From Nocardia flavorosea NBRC 108225 (lineage in GTDB: Bacteria > Actinomycetota > Actinomycetes > Mycobacteriales > Mycobacteriaceae): a DNA stretch of 64,000 bases. Positions 55,604 to 64,000 of the stretch are shown piece after piece. How positions within the stretch are numbered: position 1 is the stretch's first letter; each line of letters begins with the position of its first letter. The DNA is taken from positions 1 through 64,000 of the forward strand of contig NZ_BDCG01000009.1 of assembly GCF_001613385.1 (NCBI RefSeq), read 5' to 3'. A program made the position numbers and the translations under genes. Under the pieces are notes generated by a model. That model was not told the DNA's origin and searched no databases. It saw only the letters and a program-made list of their open reading frames with translations.

Positions 55604-56578
55604 GTGCTCTATCGCGCATTCCTGCGAGTCGTGGACCGGCTCCCGTTGCCCTCCCGGCGCGTCCAGCTGCTGATCGCCCTCTCGGTACTCGGTACCCAGG
55701 CCGGGATCGCGGTGACCGGCGCGATCGTGCGCGTCACCGCCTCCGGACTCGGCTGCCCCACCTGGCCGCAATGCTTCCCCGGTAGTTTCACCCCGGTCGG
55801 GGTTTCCGAGGTGCCGGTGCTCCATCAAGCCGTGGAATTCGGCAACCGGCTGCTCACCTTCGTTGTGACGCTGTGCGCCGCGCTCATCGTGCTCGCGGTC
55901 ACCCGGGCCCGGCGGCGCCGGGAGGTCCTGATCTATGCGTGGCTGATGCCCGCCGGCACGGTACTGCAGGCGGGGATCGGCGGTATCACCGTGCTGTCCG
56001 GATTGCTGTGGTGGACGGTTGCCCTGCACCTGCTCGCCTCGATGCTCATGGTGTGGGTGGCCGCGGTGATGTACGCGAAGGTCGCCGCACCCGACGACGG
56101 AGTCGATACGGTCCGCGCCCCCGCGCCGCTGCGCCGGCTCACGGCGCTCAGCGGTGTCGCGTTGGCCGGTGTACTCGTCGCGGGCACTCTGGTCACGGCC
56201 GCCGGACCGCATGCCGGCGACAAGAGCATCGAACGCCCGGTGGCCCGGCTCGAAATCGAGATCACTACGTTGGCGCATCTGCACTCGCAACTGCTCATCG
56301 GGTACCTGGCCCTGCTGGTCGGTCTCGGCTTCGGCTTGTACGCCACCGGTATCACCACTCCGGTCCGCAACCGTTTCTTCGTGCTGATCGGGTTGGTGCT
56401 GGCGCAATCGCTGGTCGGAGTCGTGCAGTACTTCACGGATGTCCCCGCGGCACTCGTGGCGATCCACGTGGGCGGCGCGGCGCTGTGCACCGCCGCCACC
56501 GCGGCCCTGTGGGCATCGCTGCACACTCGTGAGCGTCTACCGGTCGCAACACCCGAACCCGATACTCAACCGGCGTGA
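55604..56578 (+). CDS. ctaA: Heme A synthase (COX15/CtaA)
   Basis: A 324-residue integral membrane enzyme with eight helices, converting heme O to heme A for cytochrome aa3 oxidase. Heme-ligand histidines are in PVLHQAVEFGNRLL (~70), VALHLLASMLMV (~140), TLAHLHSQLLIG (~222) and LVAIHVGGAALC (~290). The CPTWPQC pair (~51-57) is the redox cysteine pair of the actinobacterial/Bacillus type. Start GTG at 55604 with TACCAT 7 bases upstream suggests a leaderless transcript. Its substrate producer ctaB is at 60.5 kb. Confidence 0.93.
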   Translation: MLYRAFLRVVDRLPLPSRRVQLLIALSVLGTQAGIAVTGAIVRVTASGLGCPTWPQCFPGSFTPVGVSEVPVLHQAVEFGNRLLTFVVTLCAALIVLAVTRARRRREVLIYAWLMPAGTVLQAGIGGITVLSGLLWWTVALHLLASMLMVWVAAVMYAKVAAPDDGVDTVRAPAPLRRLTALSGVALAGVLVAGTLVTAAGPHAGDKSIERPVARLEIEITTLAHLHSQLLIGYLALLVGLGFGLYATGITTPVRNRFFVLIGLVLAQSLVGVVQYFTDVPAALVAIHVGGAALCTAATAALWASLHTRERLPVATPEPDTQPA

Positions 56579-56923
56579 AGCGCCGACCGCCCGCGTAGGT
56601 CCCGGCGGCCGCGTTTCGGCACACGGTTCTCCCCGAAGCTGTCCGAGCCGGGCTGATCGCCCCTCGACCGGTCACGCACCGATGCTGGGCACCCCGCCGC
56701 CGCGCTGGATATCCGGTGCGGATCGAAACGCGGCCCAGCCCGGCCCACCTGCGTGTACCACCGGGCCGGCCAACGGTGCCCACTGGTGCCGGTCGAGCCG
56801 ACGGGTCCCCGCGGCCGAAACGCGAGATGGCCGGGGCGCGAACGGTCCGGTACAGATCGCCGGCCGACCGGCCGTGCACTCCCCGGCCACCCCGCCGAAC
56901 GGCCGGCATCGAGGCGCCATTCG
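56579..56923. other. Intergenic stretch between convergent ctaA and PucR-type gene
   Basis: 345 bases without a supported gene; only a weak CGGCG / CGCCG hairpin overlapping the ctaA stop was seen. Small ORFs are Arg/Pro-rich shadows. Confidence 0.45.
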
Positions 56924-58150
56924 CTAATGGGCCCGCTTCTGATAGCTCCGCGCGACCAGGGCGGAGGTCAGATACCAGAGGCCGTTCGGAATCGCCGGGT
57001 CGTAACCGGTGAGCAGCCGGACCCGTTTGAGGCGGTAGTCGAGGGTGTTGGTGTGCATATGCATCAGCCGGGCGGTGCGCTGCCGGTTGAAATTGTTGGC
57101 GATGTGCTGGCGCAGCGTTTCCAGGAGTTCGGGATGCTCGTCCAGCGGGTCCAGGATGGCGCTGAGATGCTCCCGCGCCGGGCCGGGCCGGGTGATCTGG
57201 AATTCCAGTGCCAGATCCGAGAACCGGTGCAGCCCGCCGCCGGTGCTGATCCGGGTGACGATATCGAGGAGTTCGTGGGCGCGATCGGTCGCATCGGGGA
57301 TATCGGCGGTCTCCGCGGTGACGACGGTGGCGGTGACCGGTACCTGCGCAGCCTGCGACAGCCGGTCGATCAGTTCGTCGAGTGCGTCCTCGGGGAACAT
57401 ATGCGCCGGTAGCAGTACCGTTCCGCCGTCGATACTGAGCAACGACAATGCGCGTTCACCGCAACTGCGAGCGAGCTCGGCCTGCACCCGGCGCAATTTG
57501 CGGCGCGCAACGATACGGCCGTCCACCCGCGGCGCGGATTCGTCCGGATGGGGCGGCAATCCCAGCGCCAGTACCTGATAGGACTGCGCGATCTCGATCC
57601 CGCATTCCCGCGCCATCGTCGCGGTGCTGTGCCCGCCGAGCAGTGCGGAGATCAGCGTGTGCACCGCGGTGTGATGTTCGGCGACCACCCCGCGGTACTC
57701 ACTCACATAGGCCAGTGCGACTTCCGAGGTGATCGTATCGAGGATCTCGAGCATCCGGCGGGCAGTGGCGACCAGGGTTGCCGAATCCGCCGGGCCGGCG
57801 GTGGACATGATGTGGTCGAAACCGAGTTTGAAGCCCTCGTGGATGGCGTGGTTGATGGTGTCGACCGGAATCCCCTCGCGCGCCCATTCGGCGGCGGCCT
57901 CGCGCACCAGTTCGATCTCGTGCGGGAGTTCGCGACCGTCCAGGCGGCCGAGGGTGAGTTCGAGGCACAGGCGGGTCACTGCGGTGACATCGCCCTGTAG
58001 CGCATCGCCGGGCAAGGTGCCGCAGGGCGCCACATTCTCGACGAAATGCCCGACCATCTGACGCGAGAGAGTCGACACATCGCGTAGATGGTTCGAAATC
58101 GGACGGCCGGACACCGTAAGTCGGGAACGGGTCGGACTACTGACCGTCAT
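56924..58150 (-). CDS. PucR/CdaR-family transcriptional regulator
   Basis: A 408-residue regulator, counterpart of Rv1453. The N-terminal half (~25-170) is a helical sensor domain (REAAAEWAREGIPVDTINHA, FDHIMSTAGPADSATLVATA). A GGDEF-like/CdaR middle domain spans ~190-300. The C-terminal PucR helix-turn-helix is clear: ETLRQHIANNFNRQRTARLM followed by HMHTNTLDYRLKRVRLLTG (~345-385). AAGGAG lies 6 bases ahead of the ATG. Effector unknown; it may regulate the divergent or nearby redox genes. Confidence 0.87.
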   Translation of the reverse strand: MTVSSPTRSRLTVSGRPISNHLRDVSTLSRQMVGHFVENVAPCGTLPGDALQGDVTAVTRLCLELTLGRLDGRELPHEIELVREAAAEWAREGIPVDTINHAIHEGFKLGFDHIMSTAGPADSATLVATARRMLEILDTITSEVALAYVSEYRGVVAEHHTAVHTLISALLGGHSTATMARECGIEIAQSYQVLALGLPPHPDESAPRVDGRIVARRKLRRVQAELARSCGERALSLLSIDGGTVLLPAHMFPEDALDELIDRLSQAAQVPVTATVVTAETADIPDATDRAHELLDIVTRISTGGGLHRFSDLALEFQITRPGPAREHLSAILDPLDEHPELLETLRQHIANNFNRQRTARLMHMHTNTLDYRLKRVRLLTGYDPAIPNGLWYLTSALVARSYQKRAH

Positions 58151-58300
58151 ATCGGCTCCTTCTACCCCCGGGCTGACGCTCGAAGCCCTAACGGTAGCGC
58201 GAAGCGGTTACTCGCCAGTAGGTTTTGGCCGGGAAACTGTCCGAGCTACCTGTTGCCCGGACCGGCAGCCTGTGAGTCCACACAGGACCGCCGCCACAAC

Positions 58301-58651
58301 TCAGTTCTCGTTACGCGCCTTGGGGAATCGCGTCTGCTTCGCGACCCAGCCCGCCATCTTCTCCCAGTGCCCGCTGCGCGGCGTCGTCTTGGCCACCAGA
58401 TCACGCTCCCAGCCCTCGGCGGCGGTCAGTCCGTCCACGGTGTCGATCACGGCCTGCGCGGTGGCCGAATCGGCGACCATTCGGTCCCCCAGGACACCGT
58501 CGGCGCCGACCAGCGTGATCCGGACACCGCGGCGGCCCACCGGCTGCGGGACGGCCTCGGCCGAACCCCCGTGCGCGGCGACGAACTTGCGCACGGATCC
58601 GACGATCTCCTTCGGCGCGCGGACGGTGGCGGTTGCGGTATCTGCACTCAT
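58301..58651 (-). CDS. Conserved hypothetical protein (Rv1455-like)
   Basis: A 116-residue soluble basic protein conserved in position between qor and ctaA in mycobacteria. Visible features: PKEIVGSVRKFVAAHGGSAE, VRITLVGADGVLGDRMVADS, and a basic C-terminus SGHWEKMAGWVAKQTRFPKA. No known motif. It is divergent from qor, with ~100 bases between them. Confidence 0.78.
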   Translation of the reverse strand: MSADTATATVRAPKEIVGSVRKFVAAHGGSAEAVPQPVGRRGVRITLVGADGVLGDRMVADSATAQAVIDTVDGLTAAEGWERDLVAKTTPRSGHWEKMAGWVAKQTRFPKARNEN

Positions 58652-58755
58652 GTCCCGGAGTTTACCGGCGGGTAGTACCGCTCCTCCGGGGCCGTGGCCG
58701 CCGCACCCACCGGACCCGCGTATCGCGGGCCCGGAGGCACGTGTAGAACTGGACC

Positions 58756-59721
58756 ATGCGCGCCATCCAGGTGGACCGGCACGGCGGTCCGGAGGTACTG
58801 AATCTCACCGATGTTGCCGACCCGTCGCCCCGGCCGAATCAGCTACTGGTCGAGGTCGACGCCGTCGGTGTGAACTACATCGACACCTATTTCCGGACCG
58901 GCACCTATCCGAGACCGGTGCCCTACATCCCGGGTTCCGAGGGCACCGGAGTTGTCACCGAAATCGGTTCACAAGTCAGCGGGTTCGCCATCGGCGACCG
59001 GGTGGCGTGGGCCGCGGGGCCCAACAGTTACGCACCGCGCGCCGTCGTGGACGAGGCTGTGGCCGTGCGGGTCCCCGAAGGAGTGGACGCACCGGTAGCC
59101 GCCTCGGCACTGCTGCAGGGGATGACCGCGCACTATCTGATCGAATCCGTCTACCGGCCGGAACCGGGCGAGACCGTACTGGTTCATGCGGGCGCGGGCG
59201 GGGTCGGACTGCTGCTCACCCAGCTGGCGGCAGCCCGCGATATCCGGGTGATCACCACGGTGTCCTCGGATGAGAAGGAGGCCCTGTCCCGTGGCGCCGG
59301 GGCCTGGGAGGTCCTGCGTTATGGCGACGATCTCGCCGACCGGGTCCGCGAACTGACCGGCGGCACCGGCGTGGCGGCGGTCTACGACGGGGTGGGCGCG
59401 GCAACATTCGACGCCGGCCTCGCCTCGTTGCGGGTCCGCGGCATGCTCGCCCTGTTCGGCGCGGCCAGCGGCCCGGTACCGCCGGTCGACCTGCAGCGGT
59501 TGAACGCGGCCGGCTCGGTCTTCGTGACCCGGCCCAACATCGCCCACTACACCCGCGATCGCGCCGAACTGGATTGGCGCGCGGGCGATATCTTCGAAGC
59601 AGTCGCCGACGGTTCGCTCACCGTCCGTATCGGCGCCACTTATCCACTCGCCGAGGCCGCACAGGCCCACCGCGATCTGGAAAGCCGCAAGACTACGGGT
59701 TCGATCGTCCTGATCCCCTGA
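58756..59721 (+). CDS. qor: NADPH:quinone oxidoreductase (zinc-independent MDR)
   Basis: A 321-residue medium-chain reductase, counterpart of Rv1454c. GVNYIDTYFRTGTYPRPVPY and PGSEGTGVVTEIG are typical of Qor; the nucleotide-binding loop is VLVHAGAGGVGLLLTQLA (~145). It lacks the cysteine-rich structural zinc segment of alcohol dehydrogenases. C-terminal DIFEAVADGSLTVRIGATYPLAEAAQAH is standard. It reduces quinones or enones with NADPH. A strong hairpin follows 10 bases after the stop. Confidence 0.92.
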   Translation: MRAIQVDRHGGPEVLNLTDVADPSPRPNQLLVEVDAVGVNYIDTYFRTGTYPRPVPYIPGSEGTGVVTEIGSQVSGFAIGDRVAWAAGPNSYAPRAVVDEAVAVRVPEGVDAPVAASALLQGMTAHYLIESVYRPEPGETVLVHAGAGGVGLLLTQLAAARDIRVITTVSSDEKEALSRGAGAWEVLRYGDDLADRVRELTGGTGVAAVYDGVGAATFDAGLASLRVRGMLALFGAASGPVPPVDLQRLNAAGSVFVTRPNIAHYTRDRAELDWRAGDIFEAVADGSLTVRIGATYPLAEAAQAHRDLESRKTTGSIVLIP

Positions 59722-59730
59722 CGCGGACGG

Positions 59731-59764
59731 CCGGGCCGGGCGCCGACAACCACACCCGGCCCGG
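59731..59764. terminator. Terminator hairpin after qor
   Basis: Perfect 10-base stem CCGGGCCGGG / CCCGGCCCGG with a 14-base loop, between qor and the convergent tetR remnant, whose stop codon directly abuts it. Confidence 0.8.
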
Positions 59765-60121
59765 TCAGTAGTCGCGCCCGGTCAGCCCTCGGTACACGAA
59801 CCGAGTCAGCCCCTCGACGGCTTCGGCATCGGACAGTTCCACCGAGCCGTCCTCGACCGCAGCGAACAGCGCCTGGGCGAGCAGGAAGAACATCGCCAAG
59901 CCGGCATCGGGGATGCTGGGCACCGCATCCCCTGTGCCGCCGAACCGTCGAGGTGGTCGGCGATATCGAGCCGCTGCTCGGCACCGAATTGCGCCATCTC
60001 GCGACCGGATTGCTCGTTTACCGGGGCCGCTTGGTTCACCGACCGCATACCACCACGCATGCTCCCGGGCCAAGCGCCGGTACCCGGCGAGGTGGTAGCG
60101 CACAGCCCCGGGCAAATCCAT
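59765..60121 (-). pseudogene. TetR-type regulator remnant, C-terminal part with frameshift
   Basis: Two frames are needed on the minus strand. VNQAAPVNEQSGREMAQFGA, continuing EQRLDIADHLDGSA (59940-60040), then, one frame over, VPSIPDAGLAMFFLLAQALF and continuing to RFVYRGLTGRDY (59765-59930), read together as the ligand-binding C-terminal domain of a TetR regulator. The change of frame lies at ~59925-59940. No helix-turn-helix is present: the 5' half is lost. Upstream codons to 60121 show no similarity I recognise. It faces the truncated monooxygenase head to head. Confidence 0.6.
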
Positions 60122-60140
60122 CGACGGCGCCGAGGACGCG

Positions 60141-60492
60141 ATGAAACGCGGGCCGGAAACCGATCAGCTCGGCATCACCTATCGCGACCCCGCCGACACC
60201 CGCCGGGTGACCGTGCGCCCGACGCCCCGCTGAAGAACGCCGCCGGAGAGCCGGTGCCCCCGTTCGACCTGCTCTGCGGCCCGCATCCGACATTGCTGTG
60301 TTCGGATCTACGGGGCATCCGCCCGCGGGACCGGGAACCCGCCGGTACACGGTGGTCCGTCCCGGCGCACCGGCCGGTGCCGGCGGGCTGATCGATGTGG
60401 ACGGCCACGCGTACGCCGCCCACGACGCCGTCGACGGAACGCGGATCCTGGTGCGGCCGGACGGGTATCTCGGTGCTACACCCGCCGCGTAG
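60141..60492 (+). pseudogene. Flavin monooxygenase remnant (PHBH family C-terminus), frameshifted
   Basis: Three plus-strand frames in succession give a coherent C-terminus: DQLGITYRDPADTRRVTVRP (from 60141), then APDAPLKNAAGEPVPPFDLL continuing CGPHPTLL (~60220-60297), then VFGSTGHPPAG (around 60298) and LIDVDGHAYAAHDAVDGTRI continuing LVRPDGYLGATP to the TAG at 60492. This matches the thioredoxin-like C-terminal domain of aromatic-ring FAD hydroxylases. The FAD-binding domains are absent. Two frameshifts and a missing 5' end make it a clear pseudogene. Confidence 0.62.
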
Positions 60493-60495
60493 ACA

Positions 60496-61485
60496 TCAGC
60501 CGAAGAAGACCTCGCCGAGGGTGGTCCAGCCGAGGACCGAATCGACGGCCAGACCGCAGAACACCACAGCGAGGTAGTTGTTGGACTGCAGGAACAGGCG
60601 CAGCGGTTTCACGGATTCGCCACGGCGGACACCCGAGTAGAGCTGGTGCGCCATGAGCAGGAACCAGGCCCCGGCGACCAACGCGACCGCCGTGTAGATC
60701 ACCCCGGTCGCCGGGACCAGTGCCAGGGTGGTGAGGACTGTGAGCCAGGTGTAGATGACGATCTGCTTGGTCACGGCCTGCTCGGTGGCCACCACGGGCA
60801 GCATCGGCACGCCGGCGGCCCGGTAGTCCTCCTTGTAGCGCATGGCCAGCGCCCAGGTATGCGGCGGTGTCCAGAAGAAGATCACACCGAACAGGGCCAG
60901 CGCGGGCCAGCCGATATCCCCGGTCACCGCGGACCAGCCGACGAGCGCGGGCATACAGCCGGCGGCACCACCCCAGACGACGTTCTGCGCGGTGCGCCGT
61001 TTCAGGCCCAGGGTATAGACGAAAACGTAGAAAAGGATGGTGGCGACCACCAGCAGACCGCTGAGCAGATTCGCCTGCCACCACAACCACGCGAAGGAGC
61101 CGATTCCCAGGGCGACGCCGAAGACGAAGGCGTGCGAGGTGGGAACGGCAGCGCGGGCCAGCGGCCGTTTGGCGGTCCGCTTCATCACTTTGTCGATATC
61201 GGCGTCGGCCACACAGTTCAGCGTGTTCGCGCTCGCCGCGCCCATCCAGCCGCCGAACAAGGTCGCCAGAATGAGGCGGATATCGACCTGGCCGCGGTCG
61301 GCCAGCAGCATGGTGGGAATGGTCGCAACCAGCAGGAGCTCGATCACACGCGGTTTGGTGAGGGCGAGATACGCCAGCGGGCGACGGGCGATCCGGGCTA
61401 GTTTCGCACTGCCGAGGACGCGGTCCGCAGGTGCCGGGGCGGAATCGTGGGCGCCGCCGACCCCCGGGTCATGACCGATCCGCAC
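60496..61485 (-). CDS. ctaB: Protoheme IX farnesyltransferase (heme O synthase)
   Basis: A 329-residue UbiA-family membrane prenyltransferase. The first Asp-rich motif is [23 protein letters not shown] (~85-105), with [14 protein letters not shown] before it; the second is [17 protein letters not shown] (~220). About nine helices. It adds farnesyl to heme b, giving heme O for CtaA. Start GTG at 61485 is chosen because AGGAGAG precedes it; the ORF is open further but the N-terminus would be atypical. The 35 first residues are a cytoplasmic leader. Divergent from tkt. Confidence 0.93.
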   Translation of the reverse strand: MRIGHDPGVGGAHDSAPAPADRVLGSAKLARIARRPLAYLALTKPRVIELLLVATIPTMLLADRGQVDIRLILATLFGGWMGAASANTLNCVADADIDKVMKRTAKRPLARAAVPTSHAFVFGVALGIGSFAWLWWQANLLSGLLVVATILFYVFVYTLGLKRRTAQNVVWGGAAGCMPALVGWSAVTGDIGWPALALFGVIFFWTPPHTWALAMRYKEDYRAAGVPMLPVVATEQAVTKQIVIYTWLTVLTTLALVPATGVIYTAVALVAGAWFLLMAHQLYSGVRRGESVKPLRLFLQSNNYLAVVFCGLAVDSVLGWTTLGEVFFG

Positions 61486-61874
61486 TGTCTCTCCTCGCAC
61501 ACTGTCGAACGGGCGCAGCCGGATCCACCTCGCTCGCAGCCGCACCGGCCGGAGCAGAGCCGGAGGCCGCTGCGCATCGCATCCGGTTCGCGGGCGAGCA
61601 GCGCGCGGCTGCGACGCGGCTACTACTACACACGATGGTAGACCCAAGACCGCGACACCCTGCCGCGCGCCCCTGCGACCCCGGCCACATTCCCCGGCTA
61701 CGCCCAGCGGGCACCCCGCGGGACCGGCGAGTCCGTCTTGGCCGGGGGCCGTGCGCAGGGGTGGCCGGACGCATCTAGGGTATGAGGTGTATGCGGCGCC
61801 GTCACCGCGCCGTACCGGTTCGCCGCCCTGCCCGCCCCTTTTCGACGCCTCGAAATGTCAGGAGAAACACGGTC
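61486..61874. promoter_or_regulatory. Divergent promoter region ctaB / tkt
   Basis: 389 bases between divergent core genes, so both promoters lie here. AT-richer TACTACTACAC at ~61621 is the most promoter-like segment, but no -35/-10 pair is convincing. Short ORFs are Arg-rich shadows. Confidence 0.4.
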
Positions 61875-64000
61875 GTGTCAGTGACAGACGACATCCGCGC
61901 CCTCACCCAGCCGAACCTGCCGGACGACTGGACCGATCTGGACACCAAGGCCGTCGATACGGTCCGCGTCCTGGCCGCCGACGCCGTGCAGACCGCGGGC
62001 AACGGCCATCCGGGCACCGCGATGAGCCTGGCCCCGCTGGCGTACACGCTGTTCCAGCGCACCATGCGGCACGACCCTGCCGACCCGGAATGGGCCGGGC
62101 GCGACCGTTTCGTGCTGTCCTGTGGCCATTCCAGCCTCACCCTCTACATCCAGTTGTACCTGGCGGGTTTCGGTCTGGAACTCGACGATCTGAAGAATCT
62201 GCGCAAGTGGGGTTCGCTGACGCCGGGACATCCGGAGTACCGGCACACCAAGGGTGTCGAGATCACCACCGGCCCGCTGGGCCAGGGACTGGCGTCGGCA
62301 GTGGGTATGGCGATGGCGGCACGCCGTGAGCGCGGCCTGTTCGATCCGGAGGCCCCGACCGGCGCGAGCCCGTTCGACCATCACATCTATGTGATCGCCT
62401 CCGACGGCGATATGGAGGAGGGCGTCACGTCCGAGGCCTCCTCCATCGCCGGCACCCAGCAGCTCGGCAACCTGGTGGTGATCTACGACGACAACAAGAT
62501 CTCGATCGAGGACGACACCACGATCGCTTTCACCGAGGATGTCGCGGCCCGCTATGCGGCGTACGGCTGGCATGTCGAGGTGGTCGAGGGCGGCGAGGAT
62601 GTCGTCGCGATCGAGACGGCGCTGGCCGCGGCGAAGGCCGAGACCGCCAAGCCGACGCTGATCCTGCTGCGCACCATCATCGGTTATCCCGCGCCGAACA
62701 AGATGAACACCGGCGCGGCGCACGGTGCGGCGCTGGGCGCGGACGAGGTGGCCGCGGCCAAACGCGCCCTGGGCTTCGATCCCGAGCAGACCTTCCAGGT
62801 CGACGACGAGGTCATCGCGCATACCCGCAAGGCCGCCGAACGGGGCGCGAAGGCGCATGCCGACTGGACCGTCGAATTCGATGCCTGGGCCCAGCGGGTG
62901 CCGCAGGGCAAGGCGCTGTTCGACCGGCTGTTCAACGGTCAACTGCCGGACGGCTGGACCGACGGCCTGCCCACCTGGGAGCCGGACGCCAAGGGCCTGG
63001 CCACCCGGAAGGCCTCCGCCAAGGTCCTCGCCGCCGTCGGTCCGGTACTGCCGGAGCTGTGGGGCGGTTCGGCCGACCTCGCCGAATCCAACAACACCAC
63101 CATTCCGGAATCGATGAGTTTCGGTCCCGAATCCATCTCCACCGGAATGTGGAAGGCCAACCCGTACGGCCGCACTCTGCACTTCGGTGTCCGCGAGCAT
63201 GCGATGGGGTCGATCCTCAACGGCATCGCCCTGCACGGACCCACCCGCCCCTACGGCGGCACCTTCCTGGTGTTCAGCGACTACATGCGCCCGGCGGTGC
63301 GGCTGGCCGCTCTTATGCGGGTGCCGGTGACCTACGTCTGGACCCACGATTCCATCGGTCTCGGCGAGGACGGTCCCACCCACCAGCCGATCGAGCATCT
63401 CGCCGCACTGCGCGCCATCCCCGGCCTGTCGGTGGTGCGCCCCGGTGACGCCAACGAAACCTCCTACGCCTGGCGCGCGGTGATCGAGAAGCACAGCGGT
63501 AAGCACAATTCGCCGTTCGTCTCCAGCGACGCCGTGGGCACCGGTGGCCCGGCCGCGCTGGCACTGACCCGCCAGGACCTGCCGGTCCTGGAAGGCACCA
63601 GCCTCGCCGGCGTATCGAAGGGCGGTTACATCCTCGCGGAGGCCTCCACCGGCGTTCCGCAGGTGATTCTGATCGGCACGGGCTCCGAGCTCCAGCTCGC
63701 CGTGGCCGCGCGCACTACCCTGGAGGAGCAGGGCATCGGCACCCGGGTGGTCTCGATGCCGTGCGTGGAATGGTTCGACGCACAGGACAAGGCCTATCGC
63801 GACGAGGTGCTGCCCCCGGCAGTGGCCGCCCGGGTCGCGGTCGAAGCCGGTATCGCGATGCCGTGGCACCGGTTCACCGGCGATGCGGGCGAGATCGTAT
63901 CGATCGAGCATTTCGGCGCCTCGGCCGATTACAAGACCTTGTTCCGCGAGTTCGGCTTCACGCCGGAGGCTGTCGTGGCCGCTGCGCAGCGCACGCTCGA
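61875..64000 (+). CDS. tkt: Transketolase (3' end outside window)
   Basis: 708 codons are visible, nearly the full length of a ~700-residue bacterial transketolase, with the stop just beyond the edge. ThDP and active-site motifs: [20 protein letters not shown] (His ~38), [36 protein letters not shown], the ThDP signature [20 protein letters not shown] with [11 protein letters not shown] (~180-215), then PYG and [17 protein letters not shown] (catalytic Glu), [20 protein letters not shown] (~505), and the C-terminal domain. It links the pentose phosphate and glycolytic pathways. Start GTG at 61875 has AGGAG 10 bases upstream. It corresponds to Rv1449c. Confidence 0.95.
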   Translation, partial: MSVTDDIRALTQPNLPDDWTDLDTKAVDTVRVLAADAVQTAGNGHPGTAMSLAPLAYTLFQRTMRHDPADPEWAGRDRFVLSCGHSSLTLYIQLYLAGFGLELDDLKNLRKWGSLTPGHPEYRHTKGVEITTGPLGQGLASAVGMAMAARRERGLFDPEAPTGASPFDHHIYVIASDGDMEEGVTSEASSIAGTQQLGNLVVIYDDNKISIEDDTTIAFTEDVAARYAAYGWHVEVVEGGEDVVAIETALAAAKAETAKPTLILLRTIIGYPAPNKMNTGAAHGAALGADEVAAAKRALGFDPEQTFQVDDEVIAHTRKAAERGAKAHADWTVEFDAWAQRVPQGKALFDRLFNGQLPDGWTDGLPTWEPDAKGLATRKASAKVLAAVGPVLPELWGGSADLAESNNTTIPESMSFGPESISTGMWKANPYGRTLHFGVREHAMGSILNGIALHGPTRPYGGTFLVFSDYMRPAVRLAALMRVPVTYVWTHDSIGLGEDGPTHQPIEHLAALRAIPGLSVVRPGDANETSYAWRAVIEKHSGKHNSPFVSSDAVGTGGPAALALTRQDLPVLEGTSLAGVSKGGYILAEASTGVPQVILIGTGSELQLAVAARTTLEEQGIGTRVVSMPCVEWFDAQDKAYRDEVLPPAVAARVAVEAGIAMPWHRFTGDAGEIVSIEHFGASADYKTLFREFGFTPEAVVAAAQRTL

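Noticed and set aside
61878-63911. 677-codon minus-strand ORF
   Set aside because: Antisense to transketolase, whose plus-strand frame carries all ThDP motifs.

Overview
The window is high-GC actinobacterial DNA: GTG and TTG starts are common, many genes overlap by ATGA or GTGA, and the family content is typical of actinomycetes (DUF5753/DUF397 pairs, DUF574 methyltransferase, conservon, mycofactocin genes, F420-dependent oxidoreductase). Positions 45-64 kb follow the gene order of Mycobacterium tuberculosis Rv1449c-Rv1466 (tkt, ctaB, qor, Rv1455, PucR-type regulator, ctaA, ABC pair, mptB, sufR-B-D-C-S-U-T). The conservon, the Rsb module and the CYP157-like P450s point to a Nocardiaceae member, most likely Nocardia. 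This is an inference from gene content; no 16S sequence is present.

Layout. 1-10.7 kb is an accessory region: the tail of a DUF5753 regulator with its DUF397 partner, a coiled-coil protein with a nuclease-like E-x-K motif beside an unknown protein, the wreck of a type I restriction locus (hsdR and a zinc-hook SMC-like ATPase, both cut at their 5' ends and joined head to head near 5.36 kb, with no hsdM or hsdS), a RibD-type reductase, an XRE/TPR regulator and a DUF574 methyltransferase. 10.8-15.5 kb carries class I fumarase with an upstream IdeR-like iron box, then an incomplete mycofactocin locus (mftE-mftD divergent from mftR, with no mftA, B, C or F). 15.5-20.7 kb is a six-gene Rsb-type partner-switching operon (rsbR, rsbS, rsbT, rsbX, an RsbU-like multidomain phosphatase, a STAS antagonist) with no sigma factor gene.

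21-37 kb holds unrelated metabolic units: an F420-type oxidoreductase, a cyclodeaminase, a GT4 glycosyltransferase coupled to a glycogen-debranching-type glucosidase, an L,D-transpeptidase with a hairpin that can cover its ribosome binding site, an Acg-like nitroreductase, a TetR regulator, an SMP-30 lipoprotein, a Baeyer-Villiger monooxygenase and an ABC exporter. 37-44.3 kb is a conservon (cvnA-B-C-D-E) followed by two more P450 genes. Two of the three P450s lack the K-helix EXXR motif, and a decayed fourth P450 lies between the two distal ones.

45-64 kb is conserved core: the SUF iron-sulfur operon with SufR and an operator matching the mycobacterial SufR site, mannosyltransferase mptB, an ABC pair whose genes are linked by two tiny overlapping ORFs, heme A synthesis (ctaA, ctaB), a PucR regulator, qor, a second head-to-head pair of truncated genes (tetR and a flavin monooxygenase) and transketolase, which runs off the right edge. 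No rRNA, tRNA, CRISPR array or insertion sequence was recognised.
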